Notes under the pieces: generated by a model
Told to the model about the DNA's origin: nothing
The model's database searches: none
Seen by the model: the letters and a program-made list of their open reading frames with translations, nothing else
Position numbers and translations under genes: made by a program
Assembly (NCBI GenBank): GCA_004352715.1
Contig: SCFE01000084.1
Span: 1,787,099 to 1,851,098, forward strand
From: Hofstenia miamia
Taxonomy: Eukaryota > Xenacoelomorpha > Acoela
Direction: 5' to 3'
DNA: 64,000 bases
Shown: positions 10,050-21,128 of the stretch, piece by piece
How the letters are laid out: the number at the start of each line of letters is the position of its first letter
Numbering within the stretch: the stretch's first letter is position 1

Positions 10050-11515
10050 TTACTTAAAACAACTTCGGAGAAAAATGAGTTCACGAAATGTGTCTGGATT
10101 CATACTTTCCCGACGCTTAGTAATTATATTTCCTTCATCGGACCAATGTCTTTCACTGGGCACCGCAGTAGTCGGGATTCTGAGGAGTCCTTGCGCATTT
10201 GAAGCAAGTTCTGAAAAACGGTGTTTGTCCGTTACTGCTTTTAACATTTGAGTTAAGTGATTTTACAGTGCCATTTTAGGGATTCTGCAAAAGTTTTTAG
10301 AGACTCATCAGAAAGACATTTCAATAGTTTGTTGTGTATGATGTAGTATAGCAGTGGTATAATAGAAGAAATAGACGCATATACATGTATATCATTGCTG
10401 GCTTCGCATGTTGCCACCTCAAGACCTGCCAAAACTCTGGTGTACACCTCACTTAGGACCCACTGTAGAGATGTACACTTAGTTTGATTCATGGAAATAG
10501 TAAGAGGACTTTTGATTTTCTGAAGTCTCATTTTTTTGAAATGCTCTGAGTTCCATCGTGTGTCAACAGCATGAATCAAACGCAATGGTTCCATGTTAGC
10601 TTTCGTCTGACAGTCGAACAAATTTGCGTATGCTTTAGGGCTCCTGTTGAAAAACTCACAATATCCCCTCAAGATTTTAGCATCATTGCTATATCTGGCA
10701 AATCCTTGATAGAATCCATAACTGCAAGGTGTAGCTGATGTCCAAAGCAGGTGACAGAAGATACAAGATGGCATACCTGTGATTTAGCTGACACAAGCTT
10801 GAGCCAGAGTCTGTAGTAAAGAACAGCTTTTAGTTTTGTAGGTTAATTTCTTAAGAATATTCATGGCTGTGTGACTTTCATTAAAAGCAGTAGTATCAAA
10901 GATGAAATGCCGTAAATTAAAGTTTGAATTTAGGTAATGTCCTGTGAAGCATATGTAATAGTCCTGCGCACGTGACGTCGATATATATATATATATATAT
11001 CTGATGTCATCGAAAAAGAGGTGTATGTTTCAATTTTAAGCAGATCAAATAACTTATTTCGTTCTTCTGTGTACATCTTTGGAATCACAATTCTTGAGAA
11101 AGTTGACCGAATAGGCAATGAATACTTTGGATCAATTGTCAATATCATAGCTCGGAACCCTGGATTGTCCACCATTGAAGTTGGGTGCATATCAACTGCT
11201 AACATTCTAGCTTTAGAACGGCTGATTTGCAGGTGTCGAGTTGAATCTCTGGGATAATTTTCAACGGCACTTGTTGATTGGGCAAACTGAGTTATCTTTG
11301 GGCCTAACATGTTCTGTTTTTGCGAAATTACATTGACTTCTTTGTCTTTTTTTAAACAAACTCCTTGTATTTCCCAGCATGCTTAAATTGCATATGATGT
11401 GTAGCATTCGATGTATTGCCATTTTTGCAACTGAGGCGCCTCCCGCATTCTTTGCACGTTGCACTGTCACCATCTTCAATTTTCTCAAAATATGCCCATA
11501 TAAAACTACGTTTTG
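10050..11515 (-). pseudogene. hAT transposase (BED zinc finger plus catalytic domain), disrupted
   Basis: From the 5' end on the minus strand: a BED zinc finger (about 11515-11360; ATCKECGRRLSCKNGNTSN then H-x5-H in ATHHMQFKH); a frameshift; the hAT N-terminal core (11310-11010) with ARMLAVDMHPTSMVDNPGFR and RIVIPKMYTEERNKLFDLL; a TA microsatellite (10981-11000) sitting exactly where the D-x-WTS motif is expected, followed in another frame by TSRAQDYYICFTGHYLNSNF; then 10774-10253 (HAVDTRWNSEHFKKM); and finally the C-terminal hAT dimerisation block at 10247-10050 (IPTTAVPSERHWSDEGNIIT, NPDTFRELIFLRS). A stop separates the last two parts. The order matches ZBED-type hAT proteins. It is inactive as it stands. 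Confidence 0.88.
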
Positions 11516-11617
11516 ATGCTATGATTCACTGAAATTGTGGTGCAGAATTATGTCTAGTTAATAGCATACAGTTGAATTGACTAGTAATGATGATGTAAAC
11601 TGCAGTCTGCAGTGATT

Positions 11618-11665
11618 CGATTGGACGGATATATTTTTAATTTTTATATCGTCCAATCTAATCGC
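11618..11665. repeat. Short perfect-stem inverted repeat inside the hAT element
   Basis: GATTGGACG...ATATA and TATATCGTCCAATC form a hairpin-capable inverted repeat of about 15 bp with an AT-rich loop, in the region 5' of the transposase gene. It could be part of the element's regulatory or end-binding region. No function can be assigned. Confidence 0.55.
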
Positions 11666-12190
11666 TTCTAGAATGTGCGGCGGCAAATAATATGAGGCTT
11701 TATGTATACGTGTAGTTTTTTGTACTTTAACAGACTTTAATTGCTTTTAATGGAATGGGAACAAGCTAGCTTTCTCCACTTAGCAAATAGAAAGAGTTGC
11801 CCAGCTATAGAGGGGGACGTACCTTTGAAAAGCTCATCCAGCTCTGGTTTGGAATATCTAATGACCTAGCAAAGCTCCTTCACTTTTCGAGCTGGCAAAA
11901 TAGTCTGACCTCTTACAGTAATGTACTGTACGATTGCAAGAGGCAAAATTCTCTAATGCTTTTTGATTAACTAAAAGAATATACGTGAAAAGAATATATT
12001 ATTTCGCTAATTCTATGTAATGTAAGGAAATTTTATTAAGAAAAATTTTGCTTGTATTCGGCACTTTTATTGACTATATACTAATTGATAATTGATTAGG
12101 TTAGTAAAAAATGTTTGGTCGGCGTCAATTAATAAAATTTCGGTCAATTATCAATTGTCAATGAATTAATCACACAGCCTTAGTTATTGA

Positions 12191-12649
12191 ATATTTATTT
12201 ATATGTAGAGTTATTTATATGTCACAAAAATAACAAGCAAAAGCAGGTGGTTTGTGAAATCTCATTTTTATTGCTATGACTGTTAATAAAAAGGACAATC
12301 AATGCATAAAATTAATTAGGGTAAGAAGCACTAGGTATTCACACAATGCACATTGGGCACTGAAGGTTTTTCATGAGTCACAACCATTTCCATGGTAACT
12401 GGTGTTAGCTGCAGTCTGTTGATTGATACTTCCTCCATTGTGTGGTTTGGCCTCAGGCTTTGGCCCTGTGATTAAGTTGCTGTCGATCTAAATGAAGTTC
12501 TATTACTGGTTCAATTACAATTATTGTTGTAGTTAAATAATATTTCTAGGAAGTTACATGTGTAAAATCGATTAGCAAGAACAACGTACAACGTTGGAGT
12601 TGTACCCACTAGGAAAAGGAGATTGCATACACTAATTTGTTAGGGCCTT
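12191..12649. other. Unassigned stretch between hAT and non-LTR element
   Basis: No homology is recognised. A minus-strand frame around 12350-12480 stays open for about 35 codons (starting MEEVSINRLQLTPVTMEM) but has no support beyond that. Confidence 0.35.
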
Positions 12650-13908
12650 AGGAAATTCACCCTATTTCAGATCAGTAAAGATTCTACAATAGCTTGAAAA
12701 CCTTATTTCAAGTGTGTTGCAATTTTAAAATGATCTCTTACAACTGAATTTTTTATGTTAATCTCAGAAATATTTTCATTTGATCTTTTGCTTCTAGCAA
12801 GGAACCTATTTAAAAAATTCCACTTATTATTGCAAGTATCCAGCTGCCTAAATAATTTTCTATCTTGACTAGCCTTATGTTGCTTATTTTTGGTGTTAAG
12901 TGTATTTCTAAGTTCATTATATTCTTCTAAGCTTATGTTTTCATCAATTAGATCTTGGCAGGCTTTCTTCATTGCCTTTTTTAGTTTTTGAATCTCCAGT
13001 GTAGTAGAAGTTCTTATGCTATTTTGCCTAATAAACACTAAGCAATGAGCAATTTGCTTTATAATAAACTTAAACAATTTATCTGCATCATTTAATGTGT
13101 ATAAATAGTTCCATGGAACATTGTTTAGAAGCTTGATGAAGGTGGAATTCTCAAACTTTTTAAAACTCCTAAATACACTTAATTTCTTCGATGTTTTAAA
13201 TTATAACAAACTGTTTGAAGCATAAATGCATATGTTATGATCAGACAAAGTCGTAAATGCATATGTTGTATACCAAGAAATGTTTTCGGATGAGACTATT
13301 AGATAATCTATAAGTGACTGAGTTCTTGTTGGAACGTTTTTATTGGCTATATCAATATCTAGATTTGCACAGTGATCTTCAATGCAATACATGTCTCTGG
13401 TTGTTAAGTAATCAATGTTATAGTCTCCTACTAGTATAATTTCTTGAAGCTTTTCAGATATTAATGCACATTGCACCTCATCTATTTTAAAGTCAATAAA
13501 ATCTTTTTTAAATTGTTTTCTTGGGCAGTAATTTAAATTGATGTGGTAATTGCAAGATGGAGCTTCAATTTTTCCCCAAATTGTCTCGAATTTTCTATAG
13601 TGTTTTTCTAGCACTTCATATCTGGTTGGTATAAGTACCCTTCGTAATAGAAGCAGAAGGCCACCTCCTTGAGATCCTTAGTCTTTGTGGAATATAGAAA
13701 ATTTTTGCTTGTTGGGATTGATAAGATCCATTGGGTAATTGTTCAGCCATATCTCTGTGATGCAGTACAGACAGTTATAATCTAGAGCATTAAAGAGTTC
13801 AATGAATTCACTTCTGTGAGCTGAAAGACTCCTGGTATTTAAATATATTATTTTGAGCAAGTTTTTATGAAGCCTCATTGTCTTCTCCAAGTTAGAGTAT
13901 GCAAACAC
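12650..13908 (-). pseudogene. Non-LTR retrotransposon ORF2, endonuclease and linker region
   Basis: On the minus strand, 13908-13678 gives IIYLNTRSLSAHRSEFIELF and CITEIWLNN, the N-R-SL and TE.WL motifs at the start of APE-type endonucleases. After frame changes, 13614-13201 gives EIILVGDYNID (GDFN motif), TRTQSLIDYLIVSS and TTLSDHNICIYAS (SDH motif). Finally 13077-12703 gives the Lys-rich linker before the RT with NKWNFLNRFLARSKRSN and ending VRDHFKIATHL. This is the standard order of a jockey/CR1-type ORF2. The RT itself would follow below 12700 but is not there. The copy is split by several frameshifts and 3' truncated. Confidence 0.82.
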
Positions 13909-14576
13909 TTTCGGCCCTGGATTTATTTTTAAATCTCTAGATCTTATAAGACCAAAAAAATATTAATTTTAAAGTGCACATAATTTAGCTAAAATATAGC
14001 AAAACAGCTTTACAGTGTTACGATGAGTTATAGAACATGCATTCCTCCTGTTTGCAAGGAGACTCGCTATTGTCCTATCAGTATATTCTATTTGCGTATT
14101 CTTGAAACATGCAGAACTTGAAAATATAGTAAAAACAAAGTTTCTAACAATTGCAAAAAGATTTACAAAATTCCTTGAAATTTCCATTTGAAAACAAGAG
14201 CATAACACAAAAATGGTGATTTATATCGAAATTTTTCAACAATAATAAATCTTCAAACATCAAATCATTAATGGATAAAAATGAAATATATGATCAATAT
14301 AAGAGCGAACATATTTAATGAACCATTTATAAATCTAGGAAATTATACTGATACCAAAAACAATATTTTGTGTCTATAAATGAAATGCAAGTGTACAATA
14401 ATTTTCTTATAAAAACTTTACATCACTTTGAGTGAAATTTTATAAGACAAATACATTACTAAGCCACAATAAGGCTCATTTAAAGTACCAACATGATATT
14501 TAAAGCAAACAATAACAATATTATAATATTATGTAGAACATTATTTGGTATTTTGAACCAATGTATTTCTGAAAGT
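13909..14576. other. Non-coding stretch without recognisable features
   Basis: The minus-strand frame 13969-14208 has no recognised motif. It may be upstream sequence of the non-LTR element (5' UTR or ORF1 remnant), but nothing supports that directly. Confidence 0.4.
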
Positions 14577-15200
14577 GCCTTTCCAAGTAATTTGAAAATA
14601 GCTTAAATCACACCTATACATAAAAAGGTGATACTGAAGACCTAATTAATTGTAAACAGATTTCAGTACTCCCAATAATAAATAAGATATTTGAAAAAGA
14701 TATATATATATATGCATTTCAAGAATTATATTGTGCAATATAATTTTCTTTGATAATTACAATTTGAATTTTTAAATAATCTAATAACAAAATGTATTTG
14801 ATATAATTTAAATAACAGCCAACAATACGTAAAAAATAGTATACCATCTAATTCAATGATAGTCACAATTGGGATCCCACAAAGTTCAGTGCTAGGATCA
14901 CTATTACTTAACATCTATGTAAATACCATCAAATTTGATAATAAAATATAATGCATACAGTATGATGATGATACTTTGTTATATACAACCAAATATGAAG
15001 ATTTACTCAATGCATTAGACAAAGCCATCATATATTTTGATAAGGAAATGAAGCTAAATATTGAAAAAACACAGTTCATAGTACTAAGCTAACAAAATGA
15101 TGAGAAACTAAGCTTACAAGTAAACAACAAAATCATTGAAGAAGAAAACTAAGTTGTTTAGGTATTATTTTCGATAAGAAATTAGTATTTAAAGAACATT
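14577..15200 (+). pseudogene. Non-LTR retrotransposon reverse transcriptase relic
   Basis: The plus strand gives FPSNLKIA (then a stop), ITPIHKKGDTEDL and ISVLPIINKIFEK (RT blocks 0-1). After a gap with a (TA)n tract at 14701-14712, it continues with IGIPQSSVLGSLLLNIYVN (motif B, normally GVPQGSVLGPLLF), QYDDDTLLYTT (motif C, normally YADD) and MKLNIEKTQFIVLS. Gly of PQG is Ser and Ala of YADD is Asp. Multiple in-frame stops are present. It is an old copy, in the opposite orientation to the endonuclease relic at 12650-13908, so it is not its missing half. Confidence 0.8.
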
Positions 15201-16135
15201 GCACTCTACAGCAGGGCAATATGTGATGTAATAGGTTTTTTATGTGATCAAATCAAAGTGTTTGCTATTTAACTGGGTTTTTAAAATATCCAATTTGATG
15301 ATTATAAAAAACTATGTACATCTAAATAAAATGAGGCCGCTATTGATAAAAATCATTAGATAATTTATGGAATACTAGATATGCGTAAAACAATCACGCA
15401 TGGTATAGTCCTGTTGATGTGAATATGTAGATGTCAGTTAAATTTTCATATTACTTCAATTGTTTATAAAAAATTCAAGTGAGGTTTAAGCACCTTCACA
15501 GTTATTCTTAGTCAATTTGGAATATTTATTTAAATCCCAAGCCAAAAACGTATTTGAAAATGTCACCAGGCTTATTGGAACCCACTTTTATTCGAACTGA
15601 TTTAAAGATTTCATAAGAAACAGGCTAAAAGGAAATTTAAAAAGATTAATTAGCTAAAAAATTTAAAATACAACATGCCATAATATATATATAGAAAAAT
15701 TTAAAATTTTTTTTAACAGCAAATATATTAGTTCCACTTGTAAATTTCAACTTAATCGTATGCAAATCATTAGCTGATGCTAATATTCAGCTTCAACCCA
15801 GTTGCGTGCATCCACAGCAAAAAACACGAGGGCTTAAGATAAAAGTAAGAAATGAAGATCAACAGTTTGACTAAAAAATGAATTTTTGAAAATTGGCAAA
15901 CTTTGACCAAAATATTGATATTTCATTCTCACCATGAGTGAAATTTAGAAATGTTGGTGAAAATTTTTGTAAAAGGTTTGCACAACCACAAAATAGTATT
16001 TATGTTGCATATTAAGTATAATAGACTTAATATATGTAAATATATTCCGAATGATTCAATCTGCTAATTCCATAATGCTAATGTCATTTATGCAATTTTT
16101 TTGATAAGAAACACCACATTATTCATAAGAAATTA
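15201..16135. other. Non-coding stretch before an assembly gap
   Basis: The first part (to about 15650) may be decayed 3' sequence of the non-LTR relic. The rest shows no recognisable structure. It ends in a (TA)n tract at 16135-16152. Confidence 0.4.
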
Positions 16136-16152
16136 TATATATATATATATAT

Positions 16153-17152
16153 NNNNNNNNNNNNNNNNNNNNNNNNNNNNNNNNNNNNNNNNNNNNNNNN
16201 NNNNNNNNNNNNNNNNNNNNNNNNNNNNNNNNNNNNNNNNNNNNNNNNNNNNNNNNNNNNNNNNNNNNNNNNNNNNNNNNNNNNNNNNNNNNNNNNNNNN
16301 NNNNNNNNNNNNNNNNNNNNNNNNNNNNNNNNNNNNNNNNNNNNNNNNNNNNNNNNNNNNNNNNNNNNNNNNNNNNNNNNNNNNNNNNNNNNNNNNNNNN
16401 NNNNNNNNNNNNNNNNNNNNNNNNNNNNNNNNNNNNNNNNNNNNNNNNNNNNNNNNNNNNNNNNNNNNNNNNNNNNNNNNNNNNNNNNNNNNNNNNNNNN
16501 NNNNNNNNNNNNNNNNNNNNNNNNNNNNNNNNNNNNNNNNNNNNNNNNNNNNNNNNNNNNNNNNNNNNNNNNNNNNNNNNNNNNNNNNNNNNNNNNNNNN
16601 NNNNNNNNNNNNNNNNNNNNNNNNNNNNNNNNNNNNNNNNNNNNNNNNNNNNNNNNNNNNNNNNNNNNNNNNNNNNNNNNNNNNNNNNNNNNNNNNNNNN
16701 NNNNNNNNNNNNNNNNNNNNNNNNNNNNNNNNNNNNNNNNNNNNNNNNNNNNNNNNNNNNNNNNNNNNNNNNNNNNNNNNNNNNNNNNNNNNNNNNNNNN
16801 NNNNNNNNNNNNNNNNNNNNNNNNNNNNNNNNNNNNNNNNNNNNNNNNNNNNNNNNNNNNNNNNNNNNNNNNNNNNNNNNNNNNNNNNNNNNNNNNNNNN
16901 NNNNNNNNNNNNNNNNNNNNNNNNNNNNNNNNNNNNNNNNNNNNNNNNNNNNNNNNNNNNNNNNNNNNNNNNNNNNNNNNNNNNNNNNNNNNNNNNNNNN
17001 NNNNNNNNNNNNNNNNNNNNNNNNNNNNNNNNNNNNNNNNNNNNNNNNNNNNNNNNNNNNNNNNNNNNNNNNNNNNNNNNNNNNNNNNNNNNNNNNNNNN
17101 NNNNNNNNNNNNNNNNNNNNNNNNNNNNNNNNNNNNNNNNNNNNNNNNNNNN
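16153..17152. other. Assembly gap of exactly 1000 N
   Basis: The left edge is a (TA)n tract and the right edge is LTR sequence. The round length suggests a placeholder, so distances across it are not real. Confidence 0.95.
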
Positions 17153-17604
17153 GTGCCTATGAACGGTTGCAATATTATACTATTAAAGTGATACACAAAT
17201 GAGAATGAGCTATTAAGTCGAATAGTGTCTGCACTCTCTTGATTGTCACATAGTTAGGGTACACATAAGAAAATTAGATCAAATGAGAATGAGCTGAGTC
17301 GATCAATGGATGGAACTTTACTCTGCTGCAGTTGGGCGGATGGTGATCAGATACTGCTTCGGGCAGCGAGCCCATTGTTAACTGGAGTCTCTCTCATACA
17401 GCTACCTAAATTACTGCTGTTACATGTTACTCTAATATCGTATGGATGCTAAATATAGTTTAGTGTGGATAATTAGAAAATGTGTACATGAGACAACGAA
17501 AGTTAAACCTAGATAGACATTACCCCGCTTGAAAGAAACTGTATTTCGGTATCTCTAAATAGTACAGAATTAGTACACATCTTGGCCTGGGTGATGATTC
17601 TACA
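17153..17604 (+). mobile_element. Long terminal repeat of a Ty3/gypsy-type element (5' part lost in gap)
   Basis: This segment matches the 3' halves of the LTRs at 54360-55192, 55386-55610 and, inverted, 53061-53873. It ends GGTGATGATTCTACA, the shared LTR 3' terminus, directly before a primer-binding site. It is followed by an integrase fragment on the same strand, so this is the left LTR of a plus-strand element. Confidence 0.85.
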
Positions 17605-17621
17605 TGGCGACCGTGACAGGA
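17605..17621 (+). promoter_or_regulatory. Retrotransposon primer-binding site, probably for tRNA-Arg
   Basis: TGGCGACCGTGACAGGA follows the LTR terminus TACA with no spacer. Its complement ends in GGTCGCCA, as a mature tRNA 3' end with CCA. The implied acceptor stem (GACCGTG at the tRNA 5' end) is like animal tRNA-Arg; that tRNA identity is from memory, not from a search. Confidence 0.75.
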
Positions 17622-17729
17622 CGCCGAAAGTCCTATTAACATCTGGAATTACAATTGATACAATACCAAGAAACTTACCGCTCTACTCTTACTAATTCTT
17701 TACTGTTCTCTAACTTATAGTGGTGTTTG

Positions 17730-18290
17730 ATGCAATCTGTAAACTTTACGCATACTGGAATGTTAATACTTACATCTCTCTCGCTCTGTGTGTGTGGTTT
17801 TGTACCTCATTACCGGATTAGCTGTGGTGCAAGCATAGAGGATTTAAATCACTCCCTAACTTACGGAAAAATTTTTTCACTTGAATACTGGAATGAAAAT
17901 CGAAAAGGATCTAGGCAACAAACGATATTACTAAACCCTCGCAACAGGAAAAAGATCGTTACAATCGAATTATTCATGACAAATAAGAAAAATAATACTT
18001 CAGTACACGCAACGACAAAAGTAACTCCATTCAAAGCGATGTATGGGAGAGAGGCGGCGACACCACTATCAATGCAATTCTCAAGCTACTCACAGAAGTT
18101 AGACAACCAATTCGTAAAACAACTCAAACAGCAAATAACAGCAATTCACGAAACGATGTGCTACAACACAAAAAAGTCGGCGACAAGACAGGAGCGCAAT
18201 TATAATAAAAAAATATACGGACACACGCACAAATTAGGTGACAAAGTTTATGCATTTACACCTATTAAAGTAAATGATGTTAATCAAGTA
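17730..18290 (+). CDS. Ty3/gypsy pol remnant: integrase C-terminal region (partial)
   Basis: The plus-strand frame is open from about 17727 into the gap at 18291. From 17997 it reads HATTKVTPFKAMYGREAATP, the conserved H..T..TPF...YGR block of gypsy integrases after the catalytic core. It then continues with a Gln/Lys-rich helix and GHTHKLGDKVYAF, the GD.V motif of the integrase C-terminal domain. Only about 390 bp separate the primer-binding site from this block, so gag, protease, RT, RNase H and the integrase core are absent. The element is internally deleted. The N-terminal 90 codons match nothing I recognise and may only be open by chance. Confidence 0.75.
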
Positions 18291-19290
18291 NNNNNNNNNN
18301 NNNNNNNNNNNNNNNNNNNNNNNNNNNNNNNNNNNNNNNNNNNNNNNNNNNNNNNNNNNNNNNNNNNNNNNNNNNNNNNNNNNNNNNNNNNNNNNNNNNN
18401 NNNNNNNNNNNNNNNNNNNNNNNNNNNNNNNNNNNNNNNNNNNNNNNNNNNNNNNNNNNNNNNNNNNNNNNNNNNNNNNNNNNNNNNNNNNNNNNNNNNN
18501 NNNNNNNNNNNNNNNNNNNNNNNNNNNNNNNNNNNNNNNNNNNNNNNNNNNNNNNNNNNNNNNNNNNNNNNNNNNNNNNNNNNNNNNNNNNNNNNNNNNN
18601 NNNNNNNNNNNNNNNNNNNNNNNNNNNNNNNNNNNNNNNNNNNNNNNNNNNNNNNNNNNNNNNNNNNNNNNNNNNNNNNNNNNNNNNNNNNNNNNNNNNN
18701 NNNNNNNNNNNNNNNNNNNNNNNNNNNNNNNNNNNNNNNNNNNNNNNNNNNNNNNNNNNNNNNNNNNNNNNNNNNNNNNNNNNNNNNNNNNNNNNNNNNN
18801 NNNNNNNNNNNNNNNNNNNNNNNNNNNNNNNNNNNNNNNNNNNNNNNNNNNNNNNNNNNNNNNNNNNNNNNNNNNNNNNNNNNNNNNNNNNNNNNNNNNN
18901 NNNNNNNNNNNNNNNNNNNNNNNNNNNNNNNNNNNNNNNNNNNNNNNNNNNNNNNNNNNNNNNNNNNNNNNNNNNNNNNNNNNNNNNNNNNNNNNNNNNN
19001 NNNNNNNNNNNNNNNNNNNNNNNNNNNNNNNNNNNNNNNNNNNNNNNNNNNNNNNNNNNNNNNNNNNNNNNNNNNNNNNNNNNNNNNNNNNNNNNNNNNN
19101 NNNNNNNNNNNNNNNNNNNNNNNNNNNNNNNNNNNNNNNNNNNNNNNNNNNNNNNNNNNNNNNNNNNNNNNNNNNNNNNNNNNNNNNNNNNNNNNNNNNN
19201 NNNNNNNNNNNNNNNNNNNNNNNNNNNNNNNNNNNNNNNNNNNNNNNNNNNNNNNNNNNNNNNNNNNNNNNNNNNNNNNNNNNNNNNNNN
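18291..19290. other. Assembly gap of exactly 1000 N
   Basis: It interrupts the integrase fragment. The rest of the retroelement and its right LTR are not recognisable after the gap. Confidence 0.95.
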
Positions 19291-21128
19291 TAATGAAATC
19301 ACATCGAAATAATTTGTTTCATAAAAAGGGTGTTTAAGCCTCTAGTCCCTTTTATTTTTACTTATTAGTGGATTAGTTTCCTTGATTAAGTTTTGATATG
19401 CAGAATGTGTTTACATGCTTATTCATATTACTTACTTATAAGTGTTTGAACTTTTTTTACGTCAAATATTATGATCACTCGTTCTACCAAGGAGGAATTA
19501 AGTTGAAAAAATACTGATATAGTTAGAGCTAGCCTTAAATAGAGTAAATATCTCAACACTAACTTTGAGAAGAAAAATGCAAATATATTTCATTTAATTT
19601 CATATATATATATATATAAATGTATATTGTCCCGTAACATATTGTCTGATAGCCAATTGTGTCACAAAGTAAGTTAATTCATGCCCGCCCTCTGAAGTTT
19701 TGTAAATTCATTTGACGAAGGTTTGATAAATTGACTTGTTTTTCTATATAGTCAGCGCAGTTTATCTTGCAATATCAGGCCTGTAGTGCTGAGTTTCGAA
19801 ACAGATTAGTGAGTATTTTTGGCCATTATCTACGACGCCATGGAACTGTTTACGTGGACATTCTTGGAATTTTTTTGAAAATTTGTATGAAGGACTCATT
19901 TGCACATATCGCCATGTCTAACAACTTCTAGCCATAATGACTACACATTTTTTAAAGAATATTAATATCTTCTATTAAGAGTAAAGGATTTAAATTTAAC
20001 AATCACGATTATTGCATTACAAAAATTAACTAGGCCACAATCCGAATGGGCATATTTGCAAATCTGATTTTTTAAGAAAAATCAGTAAATATCTCATTTT
20101 GCGATGTGGTTTTTCAATGACAAAATTTTGTAAGCTAATCCATCATATAATTGTATCTTGCGTTATTAATTGACCCATTTTTCCTAAAAAATATCCTAAA
20201 AATTCCAGTGTCATATCTTTGACATTGGGCAACGATATTCCAAGCTTCTATATTACGAGCATTGACCAGTAGGGATTACTGGTTAGCCAGACTCGCTTGC
20301 AGTTCTGCACACAGTACACATACTCATAAATACAATACCGAACAATGTTTTTGCAAGTATCGGTATTTTTCATTTGCGTCAAAATACCTCGGAATCAATG
20401 CCGGTAATGGAATACACACTTGAATTTTAGATTGACTTATTGCTATTTCCTACATAACGTTTTCAGAGATTTTAAAAATAAAGAGTTAGAACGATGGGTG
20501 TCAATATTTCAAATATATGCAATCCTTATATTTGCACAGAATGCATAGTGCGTACTACTTAAGCAAACCTAATAAAACTTAGGACTGCCCCATCATTAAC
20601 ATTCATCATCTACACACTTTTTTGTGAAATGCTGATTAACTATGAATATATAATACTTAATGATATTTCTTATGTGCTTGAGATATTGCATTACAGAAAC
20701 AATTTTAGTAATCTTGATGTAAGCAATTAGTTTAATACAGAGGTTGTTAATCACTTCAACTTCTGAGTTGAAGCGCCTGTGGACCTATGTTAATTTTTTT
20801 GCATATAATGAATTTGTTGAATTTCATTTACAACATAACTTTTTGAAAATCCTTTATTAATTTTGCATTAATTAATGGTTCGATGTGCTCTAATCTGAAT
20901 ATTAGCTATGGACAAATTTAAAACATTTTGAAAAAATCGGAATTTTCTTTGAAATATACTTTATCTTTACAAACACAGCAATAAACTTTAATAGAATTTT
21001 TCAAAATTATATTTGAGCATGGTCATCAATAGATGCATCCAATAGGCTTTGGTGATTTAAGAGTAAGTCTTTAAATGATTGGATAATATTTCACATAAAT
21101 ATTATCATAAATTCCCATTTGAGTAAAC
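19291..21128. other. Upstream region of the receptor gene, no recognised elements
   Basis: AT-rich sequence with one (TA)n tract near 19604-19618. It should contain the receptor's promoter and 5' UTR, but I cannot point to a TATA box or initiator with any confidence. Confidence 0.4.

Larger units (their letters stand above)
9917..12190 (-). mobile_element. hAT transposon with TIRs and 8-bp target duplication
   Basis: The element runs 9925-12182 (2258 bp). Its ends are TAAGGCTGTGCGATTA (9925-9940) and its imperfect inverse (TAATCACACAGCCTTA, ending 12182). It is flanked by GTTATTGT (9917-9924) and GTTATTGA (12183-12190), an 8-bp target duplication with one mismatch, as expected for hAT. The subterminal regions (about 9936-10008 and 12093-12165) carry GGTCAATTA-type repeats in the same direct orientation at both ends, probably transposase-binding sites. 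Inside is a broken hAT transposase gene on the minus strand. Confidence 0.9.

Noticed and set aside
12650-15200. Single non-LTR element combining the endonuclease (12650-13908) and the RT (14577-15200)
   Set aside because: The two lie on opposite strands and the RT is on the wrong side of the endonuclease, so they are separate copies.
16101-17196. Open frames of over 300 codons spanning 16153-17152
   Set aside because: Almost entirely N; no evidence for coding.
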